Under the pieces are notes generated by a model. The model worked only from the letters and a program-made list of their open reading frames with translations, had not been told where the DNA came from and searched no databases. Of a DNA stretch of 64,000 nt, positions 11,896 to 24,120 are shown one piece after another. Origin of the DNA: Rhynchopus sp. YZ270_cl-10. Lineage: Eukaryota; Euglenozoa; Diplonemea; Diplonemida; Diplonemidae. Positions within the stretch are counted from its first letter, which is position 1. Every line of letters starts with the position of its first letter. A program made the translations under genes and the position numbers. The stretch is from positions 434,001 to 498,000 of the forward strand of contig OZ037923.1 of NCBI GenBank assembly GCA_964035575.1, written 5' to 3'.

Positions 11896-12650
11896 CAGGG
11901 GTACCTGTAACGAGGGGGGTAAAAACGGCCCGGCCCCCGGCCCCCGGCCCCTGGTTATCAAATGGAGAAAAGCACGTGTATGTAGACACGGTATACACAA
12001 CGCAACCTTGTGCGCGGGTTTTTGGGTCATTGTTGCCCACAAACGGGCCGGTATTTGCATTCCGGAATCCGTCCGGCCAGTGGTGGGGTCAATTTGACGA
12101 AATGGACAAGTTCTCGTTTTTGGTCAATTTTTGCAGTATACACAATACAGTACAGGGGATTGGGAGTACAGTACAGTACAGTACAGTACAGTACAGTACA
12201 GTACAGTACAGTACAGTACAGTACAGTACAGTACAGTACAGTACAGTACAGTACAGTACAGTACAGTACAGTACAGTACAGTACAGTACAGTACAGTACA
12301 GTACAGTACAGTACAGTACAGTACAGTACAGTACAGTACAGTACAGTACAGTACAGTACAGTACAGTACAGTACAGTACAGTACAGTACAGTACAGTACA
12401 GTACAGTACAGTACAGTACAGTGTAAAAAACTCAAAAATCCCTCTCGCGCCTTGGCGAAAAATATTTTTTATAAAAACCGGCTTTATTTGAAAGATTGAG
12501 ATCCGCTGACCCCAAAAAATAAAATTGGCCCCAGCCAAGAATAGCTATACAAAAGCAGAATAACGGCGAGAGTATTTCCCACGTAATTTCTTAAGGGATT
12601 TTTCTCGGCCCAGAGGCCCGGCCCGCGGCCCCACGTTACAGGTACCCCTG
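11896..12650. mobile_element. Non-autonomous hAT-type element upstream of COQ10
   Basis: It has inverted ends CAGGGGTACCTGTAAC / GTTACAGGTACCCCTG and an 8-bp direct repeat GGGGGAGG at 11888-11895 and 12651-12658. Its ends match the 4-kb transposase-bearing element at 25213-29237, and both share a subterminal CCGGCTTTATTTGAAAGAT motif (near 12478 here), so it is probably mobilised by that family. It has no coding region. A pentamer array fills the middle. Confidence 0.82.
12166..12420. repeat. Pentanucleotide microsatellite (GTACA)51
   Basis: 255 bp of perfect 5-bp units, inside the non-autonomous hAT element. The GTAC core is its own complement, so either strand can fold on itself. The repeat is open in all six frames, which creates spurious reading frames of YSTVQ or LYCTV repeats. 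Confidence 0.97.
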
Positions 12651-13428
12651 GGGGGAGGGGGAGGGGGGGCTGGAGTGTTTGGTGGTATAAATTTTAGAAA
12701 ACTCTACCAAATTTCAAGGGGGGGAAAAAGAAAGAAAAGTTTATAAGATGATCCTAAGCCTCTCGGTGCTTAGTCACCTTATCATATTCGGTATCTTCCA
12801 AAAAAAAAACCCCCCCCCCCAGCACCGTATCGAATCGCTATGTAAAAAACCCGCAGTTTTTACACTCAACTGGATACACTTGATTCATAAAAAAAGTAGC
12901 GCCTATTCAAGGCTGGAGGAAGGTCCTTCGTTATGTGGGTTTCGACCTTCGTGCCGAGACGCATGCAACACACCAGAGGGATATCTGTGTTGTCGAAGAG
13001 AATTGTCACATGTAGTGTCCTTCTTGAAGAGCTCTTATGGGAGTGGAAGAAAGAGTGGAACAGGAGTCTCAAGGTAGTTCATCATTGTGTTCATTGACTC
13101 GTATATGATGTAGTTTGACAATGGGTTTTGCGGACTTTTTGGAGCCTCACAACTGCGTAGAAAGAACAGGGGGGGAAGAGAGCTTTTTTTTTTCATAATT
13201 GATTCGTATTTTTACATAAAAAAACAACGCGATATTTTTTTTTTTTTTTTTTTTTGGAGGGGATTCGGGAGGAAAGGGGAATACGCTAATAACAAATACT
13301 CATAGGGTCTTAGGGGGGGTGTCTCCCTGTTACTCCCTATTTTTTTGGATATTTTTTTTGGAAAAACATTTTGCAGCATCGACGAAATCAACTTAGGATG
13401 CTTTTGAAAATAATTTTTTGTTGTTGTT

Positions 13429-13468
13429 CATACTGTGGGTGTTATAACGTTATAACACCCACAGTATG
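13429..13468. repeat. Perfect 40-bp palindrome
   Basis: Two 20-bp arms meet with no spacer at 13448/13449; the centre reads TTATAACGTTATAA. It lies just before an R3 copy. It could be a fold-back remnant or a hairpin-forming site. Confidence 0.95.
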
Positions 13469-13524
13469 GTTGCTTGTTTTGTTTTTTTTTGAAAACTTGG
13501 TTGTATTAGTGTGGCCACCCTAGA

Positions 13525-13728
13525 CATTACACCCGATGCGAGTCGCATGCGAGAATCATTATAGCATTATCGTACACCATTCTCGCACCATTATCGCATG
13601 CGATAATGCATTATCGCTCACGTAGAAGGGTTTTTGGTCGTGCGAGAGTGAGCGATAATTGTACGATACTCCTTCGTCAGACCAGAATCGTGCGAGAACG
13701 CGAGAATGCGATTCGCATCGAGTGTATG
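13525..13728. mobile_element. 204-bp MITE inserted in an R3 repeat
   Basis: The ends are imperfect inverted repeats (CATTACACCCGATGCGAGTC and, complemented, CATACACTCGATGCGAATCG). The 6-bp CCTAGA is duplicated at 13519-13524 and 13729-13734. Removing the element restores the ordinary R3 sequence. The interior is full of ATTATCG/CGATAAT palindromes. The superfamily is not clear. Confidence 0.85.
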
Positions 13729-15268
13729 CCTAGAGTGTGCTCCACTATACAAAACATTTTTTTTTCCCCCTTCAAGAAATGCAACACAAATCCTACCTAC
13801 ATTTGGAACAAACTGTCAGAAAGCTCCACGTTTTGTGTCCGTTCCACCACACACACATACTACCCCTCGTAACAACCACACTATCTTCGCAGTCACAATT
13901 CTTTTTACGCTATAAAAAAAACACTAACATCACAATACAAAAAATGGGATATAACTTTTGGAGGGGAAACTAAAGGTACACACGGTGACCATGTGACCCC
14001 AGGGTAACATATTTTCCTTCGTTTTACGCCAGATGCTAAAACGGGATTATGCTAGATGAAACGTATTTTTTTATTCTGTTTTTTTTTTTTTGGAAACTTT
14101 TGCAGTAGTGCAGACACCCGAGGATGCGCTACACTATTATGCTTTACTTTTTTCTTCTTTTGTTTTTGAAAAATTGTTGGAATAGTGTAGTTGCCACATA
14201 TGTGCAAGCTCCACCGCCTTCTTATTTTTTACAGGGAATATCAGATTCATATACTTTCAGTTCACAGAATTGAAAGCATTTGAGAGGGTCAACACACTGC
14301 ACCCTTTCTTAACAAATATCGAAATGCAGGTTGTCACATGCCAAATCACGTCATTTAACAAGTAATACGGGGTACATTGGGGCCATGTACCGTAGGAAGC
14401 CAATGCTGCACATGGTAATCGTCAGTAATACATCAAAGAAAACTTTTTGTAAGATGATCGTATAATAGATCGTACGTCTCTCTCCTCTCTTAAACTCTTT
14501 TAAAAAAAAACAAAGGAATGGTGGTTTTTAGCTCGGAACGCGAATCTCACATATTACAACCAAAGGTTTTCGAACTACAAAAAAACACGCACAGTACTAA
14601 GAAAAGTTTGGTAAAAAAATGGATTTTTGTTTTTAGCCTCACTTTAATGTGTGGGGGGGGGGGGAGAACTAAGCGCGGAGTAGGTTAGACAGATTGGAAA
14701 GGATTGTTTCATATACTATCTATTCTACTGAATAGAAGGTATAATGAAGGGGGGGGGGGGAAAGCTCGTTGTGAAAAAGCCCTTACTTACAACAACGTTT
14801 TTTTGAAGAAAAATACCCTTTTTTTTGACAAAACTGGGCCCAAAATGGGGAGTTCTCATTTAAAAAATCCCTTCCCTACCCCCCACCCGACAACACTAGG
14901 CTAGGCGGTCTACAAAAAAAAAGTGAAGTTGATAGTGCAAACGCCTCTGGGACGCAGGCACTGCCACTCCGCGGGTTATCGAACCCCCGGAGAAAAAAAA
15001 AAAAAAAAAAGACAAAAATAAATATGAGAAAAATTAGTCCCATAGTTGTTCTCACGGAATTGTACCGTCTCTCTCAATGTTGGGCAAGACATAGGAATAA
15101 TATAGTTACTGATACAGAGAGGTAGTGAAAATACCGTGATCGGGAAAACAATGTACGACCGTAAAAAAAAAGGTCGAACTTCCAGAATAATCCTGAAAAG
15201 GCCGAACATTATTACGGTCGACAATTTTTTTTTCCGATTACGATAGGAAGAAAAATGCAAGGGAAATT

Positions 15269-15393
15269 CGAATGAAACACAAAAAGCCCTCTTGTGAACA
15301 GTGTACCCTTGGAGAGCATCTTGACCGGGTGCATCGTGGGTGGGGGACCCCCCAACCATGCAGTCCTACAATCCATTTCGCGGTTCACATCTG
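15269..15393 (+). repeat. R1 dispersed repeat, diverged
   Basis: It matches the R1 pattern from AAAAGCCCTC through CCAACCATGCAGTC to GGTTCACATCTG, but the GTAC hairpin is degraded. Confidence 0.6.
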
Positions 15394-17130
15394 ATATTTA
15401 AGGTTGAGGGAAGGGGGAGTACTAACGTCACGACGGACGGGAGGACTCCTCTTGGGGTATCGAACCACAGAGGGTACATTTCATTTGAAACAAAAAAAAA
15501 AAACAAAACAAAAAAAAAAAATTCCGAGTCATACGATACCACACCAGACAGAACTGCAATGAAAGCAAAACATGCACCCGTTCAAGGGGGCACGAGTTTG
15601 AATAGTTGTGTTCTTATTTTTGTTTTTTTTTGTAACCTTTGGAAAATGAGGGAATCAATAAAAATAAAAAAGGGGAGGTAACTTTTTTGCATCCTCATTT
15701 GCTTTTCCGCCCGCCCCCGATAAAATTTGCGTGACTGTTAAAGTTGCCACCCTTTTTTTGTTGCTGAATTTTTCACTTCTTTTTTCCCTTCTTTCCACAC
15801 TCACCCCTGAAACATTCACCAACTCAATACACTGTACTTCGCACTAACCCTATTTTGAACACACACAAAAAAATTCACCCCTGAGTTTCTCCCCCAGTTC
15901 TCATATACCTGCTAAAAATACCCCCCTGAACAGAACTATGTAAAGTCACAAAACACGGCACAAATAGAAACAGCAAAACAAACAAAAGAAAGAAAAGAAA
16001 AATAGAGAGAATAATTTGGTAAGATGAAGTCAGTCACCAAAAAAAAAAAAAAACGTTAAATTCAATACAGAGCTCGCGCTAAAGTCCATCCCTCATCCCG
16101 GGATTTTTGGGGGTTTTGGTAGGAACGTTTTTTTTTTGCAGTACGGGGATTTCATTAAGAAACCAGAAGTTCTAATATTGTTGAGTAAGACAACCACATA
16201 GTGGACTTGCATATACATGTGACCCCGCCGTGGAACGCAATTGGCTCGGAAAGCCAAAAGAAAGAGGAGAAAAAAGAAAAGGAAAAAAAAAAAAAGTTGG
16301 TTACCGTGCGCCTGCGGCGCTGCCTGTTCCCTTCCAGTTTCTACAGGCAAACACTTGCCCCCTTTACCTTACACTGACGGGTTTTGACCAAAACCAAGAA
16401 CTTGTCCATTTCGGCAAATTGACCCCACCACAGAACGGACGAATTCCGGAAATGCAAATGCCGGTGTTTTCGGGCATTTTCATGTTGCAAGACGTCAGGA
16501 TCAGGGAGAGAAAATCTGGTTGTGGGATTTACATTGGCCCTCTTTACCCACATGGATTTTGACCAAAACCAAAAAATTGGCCATTTCGGCAAAGTGACCC
16601 CACCACAGCGCGGACGGATTCCGGAAATTCCAATCGCGGTATGTTTTGGGGCTGAAAACCCACTGATTTTCAGGAGAAAAATTGCTTCCAAATCTCGGAA
16701 TTTTCCGAATTTTCCTGAAAATGACCCTTGTTTACGAGTATGGGTTCATATTTTGCGAAAATTTAAGTCACTAAAATTTTGTCCATTTTTCCGTATATAC
16801 CCCACCACAAGCCGGGATTGGCCCGGAAATGCCACAAAACGGGGTTTCCGGGCCTCCCCAGCTAACCTTTTCAAGGAACGTTTTTCCGTACCCGAAATCC
16901 ATTTTTTCCCCATTTTTTCCCATAATTAGCGCGACCACTGATTCAATAAGGTTTGCGTACCACGCCTCTCGCCGGATGGCAGACCTACCAGATCAACAAA
17001 AATGAGGGAACCCAAAAAAAAAAATTGACTTTGAAATACAACAGCACTCTCATGAACAATGTACCTTTGGCAAAAAAAATAATACAGATAGGTTGAAAAG
17101 ACGAAGGGCGGGACGTTATAAACACAACCC

Positions 17131-20100
17131 TCAAAGGGTACCAACCCCTGGACGAAGTGCTTTGGTGTCTTGAAGTTCGAGCTGCCACTTCGGCCAGGTG
17201 CTGTGGTAGAGCGAGACCGGGTGGGAGTGCGGGGGGACGACGAGGTGCGCGTTGAAGATCAATGTGTCGCGTTTGAGGTGGAGTTTCAGCTTTTCACGTT
17301 TAAAGCGTTCATAGCCTTCGTTGCGCGAGCGCTTGAGGGGGACAGGGTTGGGGTGTCCTGCTGGGTTCGATGAGTCCGCGGAATAGCAGCTATCGTTCAG
17401 GGCAGAGTGTGATGCGCTACGTGCGTTGCTCCCGTGGTGTTCGCTAGGGGACTGCACCCTGGAGGACACAAGGCTTGTTCCTATGCTCGCAGCGTCGTCC
17501 GCCACCGGGCTGCTGTCGTTCGCAATGAAGATGAGGTTCGACGGCCGCATCCACACACTCCCATGCTCGCTGAACCCAACCTTCACGGCACCCCCCGTCG
17601 CAGGCTTGATATTAACCTGTTCTACACAGCCGCGCGCACCGTTCAGCTCTGTCCGTTTATTCAGCCCGCACCCTTCAACCCAACTGCCTTCGCATACATC
17701 AACTGCAACGACGATTGGGATTTCTAATATTGCTTCTGCGCGGGCTGCGGCGACGGCCTGTAGGAGGGAGGAGGAGGGGGGTGGGAGTATGTTAAGGGTG
17801 GGGGGTATGTGGCTCCGAGGAAGTGCAAAGTGAAGTTCTTTGTAGGTGATATGGGATTGTGGAGTAGGTGAGAGAGGACGGAAAAGGTGGTCGTTGAAGA
17901 CTAACCATGTGGGCCTGCTCAGGGAATGTCGGTTGTGATTCGTGTTTGAAGTGTTTCGTCGTGAGTGTGAAAGAGTCTTGCGCACACAGTTGCCCTGTAT
18001 TTCCTAAAAGATGCCTTATGGTCGAGGGCAGAGTACAGGTTTGATCAGTGTGGCGTGTTGTGTTCTTCAGATCTGTAGAGTGCAGCTCTCAGGCAAGCAT
18101 GATAGGCAGGCGAGGGGTAGGCCCTCCACATCCCGCCGGAGGACTTGCCTTGTGTGTTGGATTAGCTTCGTGCAAAAAGAGGAATGTGTGGAACAAAATC
18201 AGAGGTCAGGACAAATGAAAGTCTTGTCGTCACAAAAAATGAATTTTCCGACTGAGAGATCAGGTATTGAAGACAGTGTGAGTTTTTCATCATCTGCATT
18301 CCAACAAAGAGCTGAGTGAAGAAAAGGGTGCAGAGAACAGAAACGAACAGGCAAGACAACACGAAAGCAGTCAGAGAGCCAATAGATATAACAGTATCGA
18401 CATTGGGAAAAAGGTCCTCGCGTACAGGTCTGTGAAGAGTTACTTTTGTCATCATGTGTGGTGTTGTGTGCCGCTTGCTTTGGTTCTGTTCTTCAGTCGT
18501 AAATCCCGATGAAAGGTAGCTTCATATCGTAAGATCAGGTCTTGAAACACATAAATAAAATCATCATCAGCACACATGCTCAGAACATGTGGATGCGCAG
18601 CTGTGCACTCTGCTCTGTCACATCTCTCAGGCAAGCATGATGGGCGGGCGAGGGGTAGGCCCTCCACATCCCGCCGGAGGACTTGCCTTGCGTTTCTTGG
18701 ATCCGTGCAAAAAAAGAATTTGTAAAAAATCAGAAGTCAAGTGAAAGTCTTATCGTCACAAAAAAAGTGAAATTTTTCCGACTGAGAGATCAGGTATTGG
18801 ACAGTGTGAGTTTTTCATCATTTGACACAAATAAAATTTACTAAAAGGCATGCACACGAACCGAAGCCTCACGTGAAAGTCGTCACAAAAAAACAAAAAA
18901 AGCGAAGTTGATGGCAGTGCACCTCGAGTGCAGCAGACCATCAAACAATGAATTGCGGTGCGTGATGGGGGTACCCAATCCTGGGGGGGAGAGTTCAAAA
19001 AGAAAAAAAAAAGAAACCGTACCTCGTCCAAATCAGCAGCGTTGTGGATCTCGACGTTGTTGAACTTCAGAATGTACCCTGGCAGCACACCACTGCGACA
19101 CGCTGGTGATTGAGACTCGATTTTCGATATTCGCACCTTCCGGTTGTGCACGTGGTTGTCCTGAATAAACATTTTTTTTTTTTTGCAAAAAAAAAACAAA
19201 GCTGTTACATACATTCGTCACAATGTTGATCCCGAACCCCTCCGTCGGGGTTTCCAGCTGCAGCTGAAAGGTTTCCCCTTGCAGCATCCCATTCGACGGC
19301 GAGCCAGCACGGCTGATGCTCTCCCTTGGACCGGCATTCTTGCTGTTCCGCGCCCCCCACCATCCTTTCATCTTCGTAAAATTCGACGGCACATGGTAAC
19401 GGCTGATCACCGACACCTTCATCATGAAATACGGGAAGGCGGGGATGCTTTCACACTCCAGCCCTTCCACCTGGACGTGCGCGAGCTCCCCTTCCCTTTG
19501 CACCTTTCTCTCCCACGCATCAAAGCTGTGGTCCACCACCGCCTCCCTGAACGACGCCACCCACGCTGGGACAGACGTAATCACCCTTACCGCATCATCC
19601 TTGAAATTCCTCGATGTCACAATAATATGCTTTTCCACCGCCTTCTTCAACAGAGGGGAGCGATGCAAGGCAAGCCACGTATTCCACGACGACGTTGGCG
19701 GGAAGAAGGAGAAGATGTGATGCATAATCTTAAAGTCCATTTTTCGCAACGTTTTCAACGGAAGCATCCACTCTGGCGGGTAGACCACACACCCACACCG
19801 TTTTACACACCCTTCTGTCACCTCTGCATGCGCACGCTCATGGTGGATCTCCATCGCTCTTTCCATGGCACGTTGTACTGCCACTTTAGGACATTCCACC
19901 CATTGCACATCCGGTGCCTTCAAAGACCCACGACTTGACTCTAAACAGGCTTCAATATCGCCCAATCCTAAATGGCAATAGATGAGCCCAAGATGGCAGG
20001 TGTCACGGTCTGGGTATTGCATGAGAAGCTCGAAGAAGGCTTCACGCGCTTCTTCGTATTCCTCGTCGTTGTAGATGTCCCACGCTTCTTGGACGTGAAT

Positions 20101-22997
20101 GGCGGTGGCGTACTCTGTTGTCAGCTCTTCGAGGTACATTGTAACGTCGTGCGCACATTCGTCATCTGCAATGTAATCAAGAGGAAGCATGGAGTTAGGG
20201 TCACGGCGGTAGCGTGCACCTGCACCGATCAGTGTGCAGGCAACATCAGGGCGGTGGTAGGCGCAGGCAACGTGAAGTGGGGAGACGTGGCAGCCGCCTT
20301 CAGGAAGGGAGTTCTGCTCATTAGATTTTTTTTTGAAGAAGGCCATCCAGTTGACGTCTGCGCCTTGGTCGAGCATGACCTTGACGTCATCGTCCTCACC
20401 CGCAGCGACTGCAGAGAAGAAGACCCCAACCTGCCTGCGGAGATCCATCCCTGGGTATTGCTCTTTCAAATATTCCCTCCGTTGTTTTTGCACTTTGCGG
20501 TGGTTTGTATAGCAGGTCGAGCATACCGCCTCAAATCTGTTGAAGAATTTATTGAAACCAAAAATGAACAAAAAGCCCTCTCAGTGTAGGGGTGGACCTC
20601 AATCATCTATTTTGAGGTTTTACATCAAATTGAGGGGATTAAATGTTTGTAAAACGAAAAATTGGTTGGTTCTCTCAGTGCAAATTAAGGGGAGTTGTGT
20701 TGTACATACTTTTTGCAGGCAGCGCATTTGCTTGACGCAGGGATTTCCTTTTTGACCTTAAATTTCTTGCGTCGTTGGAAGGAAGCGTATTGCAGCTGTT
20801 CTTCCGTGAGTTCTGCTACTACACGCCCGACAACCAGATGGCCTCCCATCACTCTGTCCCCATCGACGTCGCTCTTCTTGACGACAGAGATGTTTGGGTC
20901 AACTTCGTCGTCTTCGCCAAGCCATGGGCCAGCCTTATGCGGGTGCGCACCGTTGTGGGTGTCGGTGTTGAAGTATCCGTCCCCGGTCTCGAAGTCCTCC
21001 TTGCTGTCCGTCACCTTCCACTCCTTCGTTGGTGTGGAGAAGAGCCAGGCATCAAGGTCATTTGCCTCAGAGTGTTCCCGCTCCCAGAATGGATACCCAT
21101 TTGCAGTCTCCCCCTCCACCAGGATGTACGTCCCAGAGCACTCCCCGGCGTACGTCTTTGAGTTCACAATGTACTCCTTGGCTGGGCCGTCCCGTAGGAC
21201 GTCGTCCTCTTCCTCCTCCTCCTCTTCTTCTTCTTCCTCGTCGGTCTCGTCGTCGACAGGCTCGGCAACGGGTTTGGCAATGCTGGAAGGGACGTTGAAG
21301 GAGCTGGTGGGTGATTCTGCGCCGGAAGGGGGACCACCGAAGAGAGCTGAGGTGCTGAAGGAGGTGTTTGCGGGGCGTTCTGGAGAGTTTGCCTTGGGGG
21401 AGAACTGTGTTGTGGTTGTTGTATGGTTGAAAACAAAACGGTGTAAAAAAGTGTGGAAAGGTGTACGCTGGATCACCCCAAACATTGTGTTGTTTGGTCA
21501 GTAATGCATTTTTTTTATTTGACATACCGCCGCTTCTGCGTCTGCTGCGCTCGCTATGGTACACGCAGCCTTGGGGAACCACGCACCCCCCCCTCTCGGG
21601 AAGGCCAACGCCACTGTGTTATCCGGCTTGCTGTCCTTCACGTAGACAGCCACCTTACCACACCACTTCTCGTAGTCTGCGTCCCAGTCTGGGAGCTTTG
21701 GGTTTGCCTCGACGAGAGCACGCACCTTGGCTGGGTCCGAATCGACCTTGATATAAATTTTTTTCTTTGCTGGAGACGCTGGACTCCGCGACGGACTGGT
21801 GCTCATTGAGTTGAGTCTCTGCAGTGTTTTGGTAGACGCCGAATCGAGCACCGCTGTATAGTCACCACGCGCTTGATCATCAACGGACATTCCGGTTTCT
21901 TCGTTGGGTTCGGGGCCGTATTTCATGACAAGCTTGCGAAAGAGCTCTTCCTCATTGCCTTTGTATGTGACCAACACTTTGTCAACCTTTTCGATATTGT
22001 CAGGGTTGTAGTGAGTGTAGAAGCGGAGAAGACGTTGCCGGATGTCGCTTGGTTTGGATGGTTTTAGCGAAATCGCGTGGGGTGCTGGGAGGGTAGCGCG
22101 AGAGCGTGCTTGCATGCCGGAGGTGAGGACAGTTGCGGAGGCAGAGACACCACCCCCAAGATGTCGGAGGGATTTGGAGCGTTCGCGCGCGTCTGGGATG
22201 ACCTCGTCTTTTGTGGGTTCTGGTCCATAGGTATTTTCTAGCTTGCGGAATACCGCGTCCGCGTCGTCCTGATTGCGTATCCGCGACATCAGTTCGTCAA
22301 CAATCGGGATTTTCGCGGGATTCCACTTCTGATAAAACCGCACAATCCGTGCCCGCACTGCCACCGCATCGACACTCCCATCCTTCTTCTCTTCCTCCTC
22401 CACCTCTGCGCCGTATATTTCAACAAACTGCTTCATCAACTCCTCCTCTTTCCCTGCGTACTCATCCAGCTGCCCTTCCAACCTCTCTACATTAGGAATA
22501 TTATAATGCCCATAAAACCGCTCGAATCGTTCTTGAAAGGGAGACGGCGATTTTTCCGGCTCCGGACCATACTCTGATATAAGCTCTGTTAACAGGGCAG
22601 ATCGGTTATCTTTATGTTTTTCAAGAAGCGTATCGACCCGAGACACCTTTTGGGGCGCATAGTGACGGAGAAGACGGACCGCGCGAACTCGGGTGTCTCG
22701 AAGAGAATCTGCGTCTTCCTGGGTCGTGGCGACGTTGTCGTGGTGGATGAGGGGTGCAAGCTGAGGTGGGAACGACCCTTTTCTCCGAGGAGTGGATTTC
22801 CGTGAGTCTGCTCGCGCCCGTTTATGCGTCGCTGCGGCCGCCGTCATCACCTCCGACAGCGCCTGGGGGTCTGCGTGCAACGCTCCCGCCTCCGCCGTCA
22901 CCGTCACCGGAAACCCATTCACTGTGGTCGTCTTCGCTACCACAGGGTGGTCGATTGGCCGCGACGGTTCATCGGGTTCGGGAACCCATTCCGGCAT
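17131..22997 (-). CDS. Multidomain scaffold: YGPEP repeats, Cys cluster, ankyrin, TPR, PDZ
   Basis: Five exons (22997-21528, 21404-20710, 20536-19213, 19160-19023, 17757-17131) keep one frame through four introns and give 1417 residues. Exon 1 has four ~50-residue repeats (RFYxxYNPxxIxxVD...YGPEP) at about 100-370, then a Mind-bomb-type SH3 repeat (KVRALVEANPK...FPRGGGAWFP) near 410-480. Exon 2 has an acidic run. CAAC at the exon 2 end joins CSTC at the exon 3 start to make a four-Cys cluster near 715-730. Ankyrin-like repeats (about 770-830) and a TPR-like region (about 870-930) follow. A PDZ domain is split over exons 3-5: GFGINIV, then LPGYILKFNNVEI, then the helix LDE joined to AVAAARAEA. 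A second SH3-like unit (TELNGARG...WMRPSNL) and a basic tail close it. Intron 4 (1265 bp) carries a direct repeat. Exon joins are inferred from GT-AG sites, phase and PDZ continuity. It probably assembles partner proteins; no enzymatic domain is seen. Confidence 0.75.
18086..18295. repeat. Direct repeat in intron 4, copy 1
   Basis: About 210 bp, matching 18624-18821. It starts with a segment flanked by AGGCAAG and CTTGCCT that can close a stem, and ends GAGTTTTTCATCAT. It lies wholly inside the 1265-bp intron of the scaffold gene. Confidence 0.85.
18624..18821. repeat. Direct repeat in intron 4, copy 2
   Basis: About 198 bp, same orientation as the copy at 18086-18295, with small deletions. 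The 61-bp stem-loop-like segment (18629-18689) is the best-conserved part. Confidence 0.85.
20571..20628 (+). repeat. R1 fragment in intron 2 of the scaffold gene
   Basis: A shortened R1 (AAAAGCCCTCTCAGTGTAGG ... GAGGTTTTACATC) lies in the 173-bp intron, antisense to the gene. Confidence 0.6.
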
Positions 22998-24120
22998 TTA
23001 GAAAAAAAGGAGATATCAGAGAGAGAGAGAGACAATGGGGGGTTGTGGTGACTCAAAGCTAAGCCTCGCTTAGTCACCTAAAGAGGGAGGACAGAAGGCA
23101 CCTCAAAAAAAGGTGGGGCGTGAAGGGGGGGAAGGGGGAAAGGGGAGGGAGGGGATCTGTGGAAAAAAGTGGAGAAAGGGTTGAGGGGGTGTGGGGTAGG
23201 GGTTGTGAAAAAGGCGTGGTGTACAAAAAGAGGAGGGGGAGCGAAGCCTTTTTTGGAGAAAAATATCGAGAAGTGAGAAAAAAACATTTTGCTTCCGCTT
23301 GATCAGATTTTCGAGTTTGGTTGCATTTTTTGTATTTGTTTATTCACGCTTTCCACAAATGTGGCGGAACACAAAAAGAAGAACGTGAAAAACAACACAC
23401 CGGGCGGCGCGTCTCTGATCTGTCTGTACGGTATCGTATTTTTTTTTTTCCTTTAACACACCATGACTGGTTAGGACCTGTCTGGTGTGTCAGTTGCAAG
23501 TTAAAGGTGCAAAACGATTTCACCGTTTGCAGCGGCAAACGCAGTGTGCTAAAGAGAGAGAGAAAGATATGGTAAATGTCCTAAGCTTGTTACGCTTGGG
23601 TATCAGAGAAGAATTCAAAATAATGTGGAATGATGTGACATTCATCAATTATTTCAAAAAAAACAAAAATGTTGGCAAAAGAATCACCATCTAAAAAAAA
23701 AAAACAGAGAATAGTTGAGATTGTACGCCTCATCATCGGACGCAGACACTGGAGAGAAAAAAAATGTTTATAAGATGACCCTAAGCCTCTCATTGTTTAG
23801 TCACCTTGGTCACATTATGGTATCGCGCAGCATCAAAAAAGAAGAGGGGAAAAAAAACAGAGACAACCCCCGGTACGAGAGCTCCCTTCTTTTTGAGACA
23901 TTGTTATGTGCAAACACACACCTCCCCCCCACCCCTCCACACGGCGGACTAGTCAGAGAAGACTACTAGTAGTGCTGCTCGTCCAAATGACTAGTGTTTT
24001 ACAGTGTTACACCAGTAACACCACCAGTGTTAGTACTAGTCGTTACGACTAGTAGTTTCACTAGTAGTTCACCCTGACTAGTCCGCCGTGCATCTTCACT
24101 TCCCCCCCCCCCACTCCATT
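22998..24120. other. Spacer between scaffold gene and kinase
   Basis: No gene is seen. It holds R2 copies near 23050-23083 and 23757-23808 and an inverted-repeat element (23940-24090). The stretch 23100-23240 is purine-rich on the plus strand. Immediately before the scaffold ATG, the gene strand is pyrimidine-rich. Confidence 0.6.
23940..24090. mobile_element. 151-bp MITE-like element rich in ACTAGT
   Basis: Perfect 17-bp inverted ends, CACGGCGGACTAGTCAG, face each other. The interior repeats ACTAGT several times. No convincing target duplication is visible, so it may be a fold-back element. Confidence 0.7.

Larger units (their letters stand above)
11866..17130. other. Repeat-rich spacer, no supported gene
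   Basis: It holds a hAT-like element (11896-12650), a 40-bp palindrome (13429-13468), an R3 copy split by a MITE (13490-13752), R3 near 14093, R4 near 14167, R5 near 14928, R2 near 12731, R1 at 15269-15393 and a partial R1 at 17023-17071. Positions 16380-16840 hold two to three copies of the CCATTTCGGCAAA-TTGACCCCACCAC module also found in transposons here. No frame shows a domain. Confidence 0.6.

Noticed and set aside
12089-12538. Long open frames across the GTACA array (YSTVQ / LYCTV repeats) on both strands
   Set aside because: The pentamer lacks stops in every frame, so the openness is a product of the microsatellite.
17758-17985. N-terminal part of the open frame running into scaffold exon 5
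   Set aside because: The frame has no ATG; a CTACAG acceptor at 17758 and PDZ continuity show that it is intron sequence.
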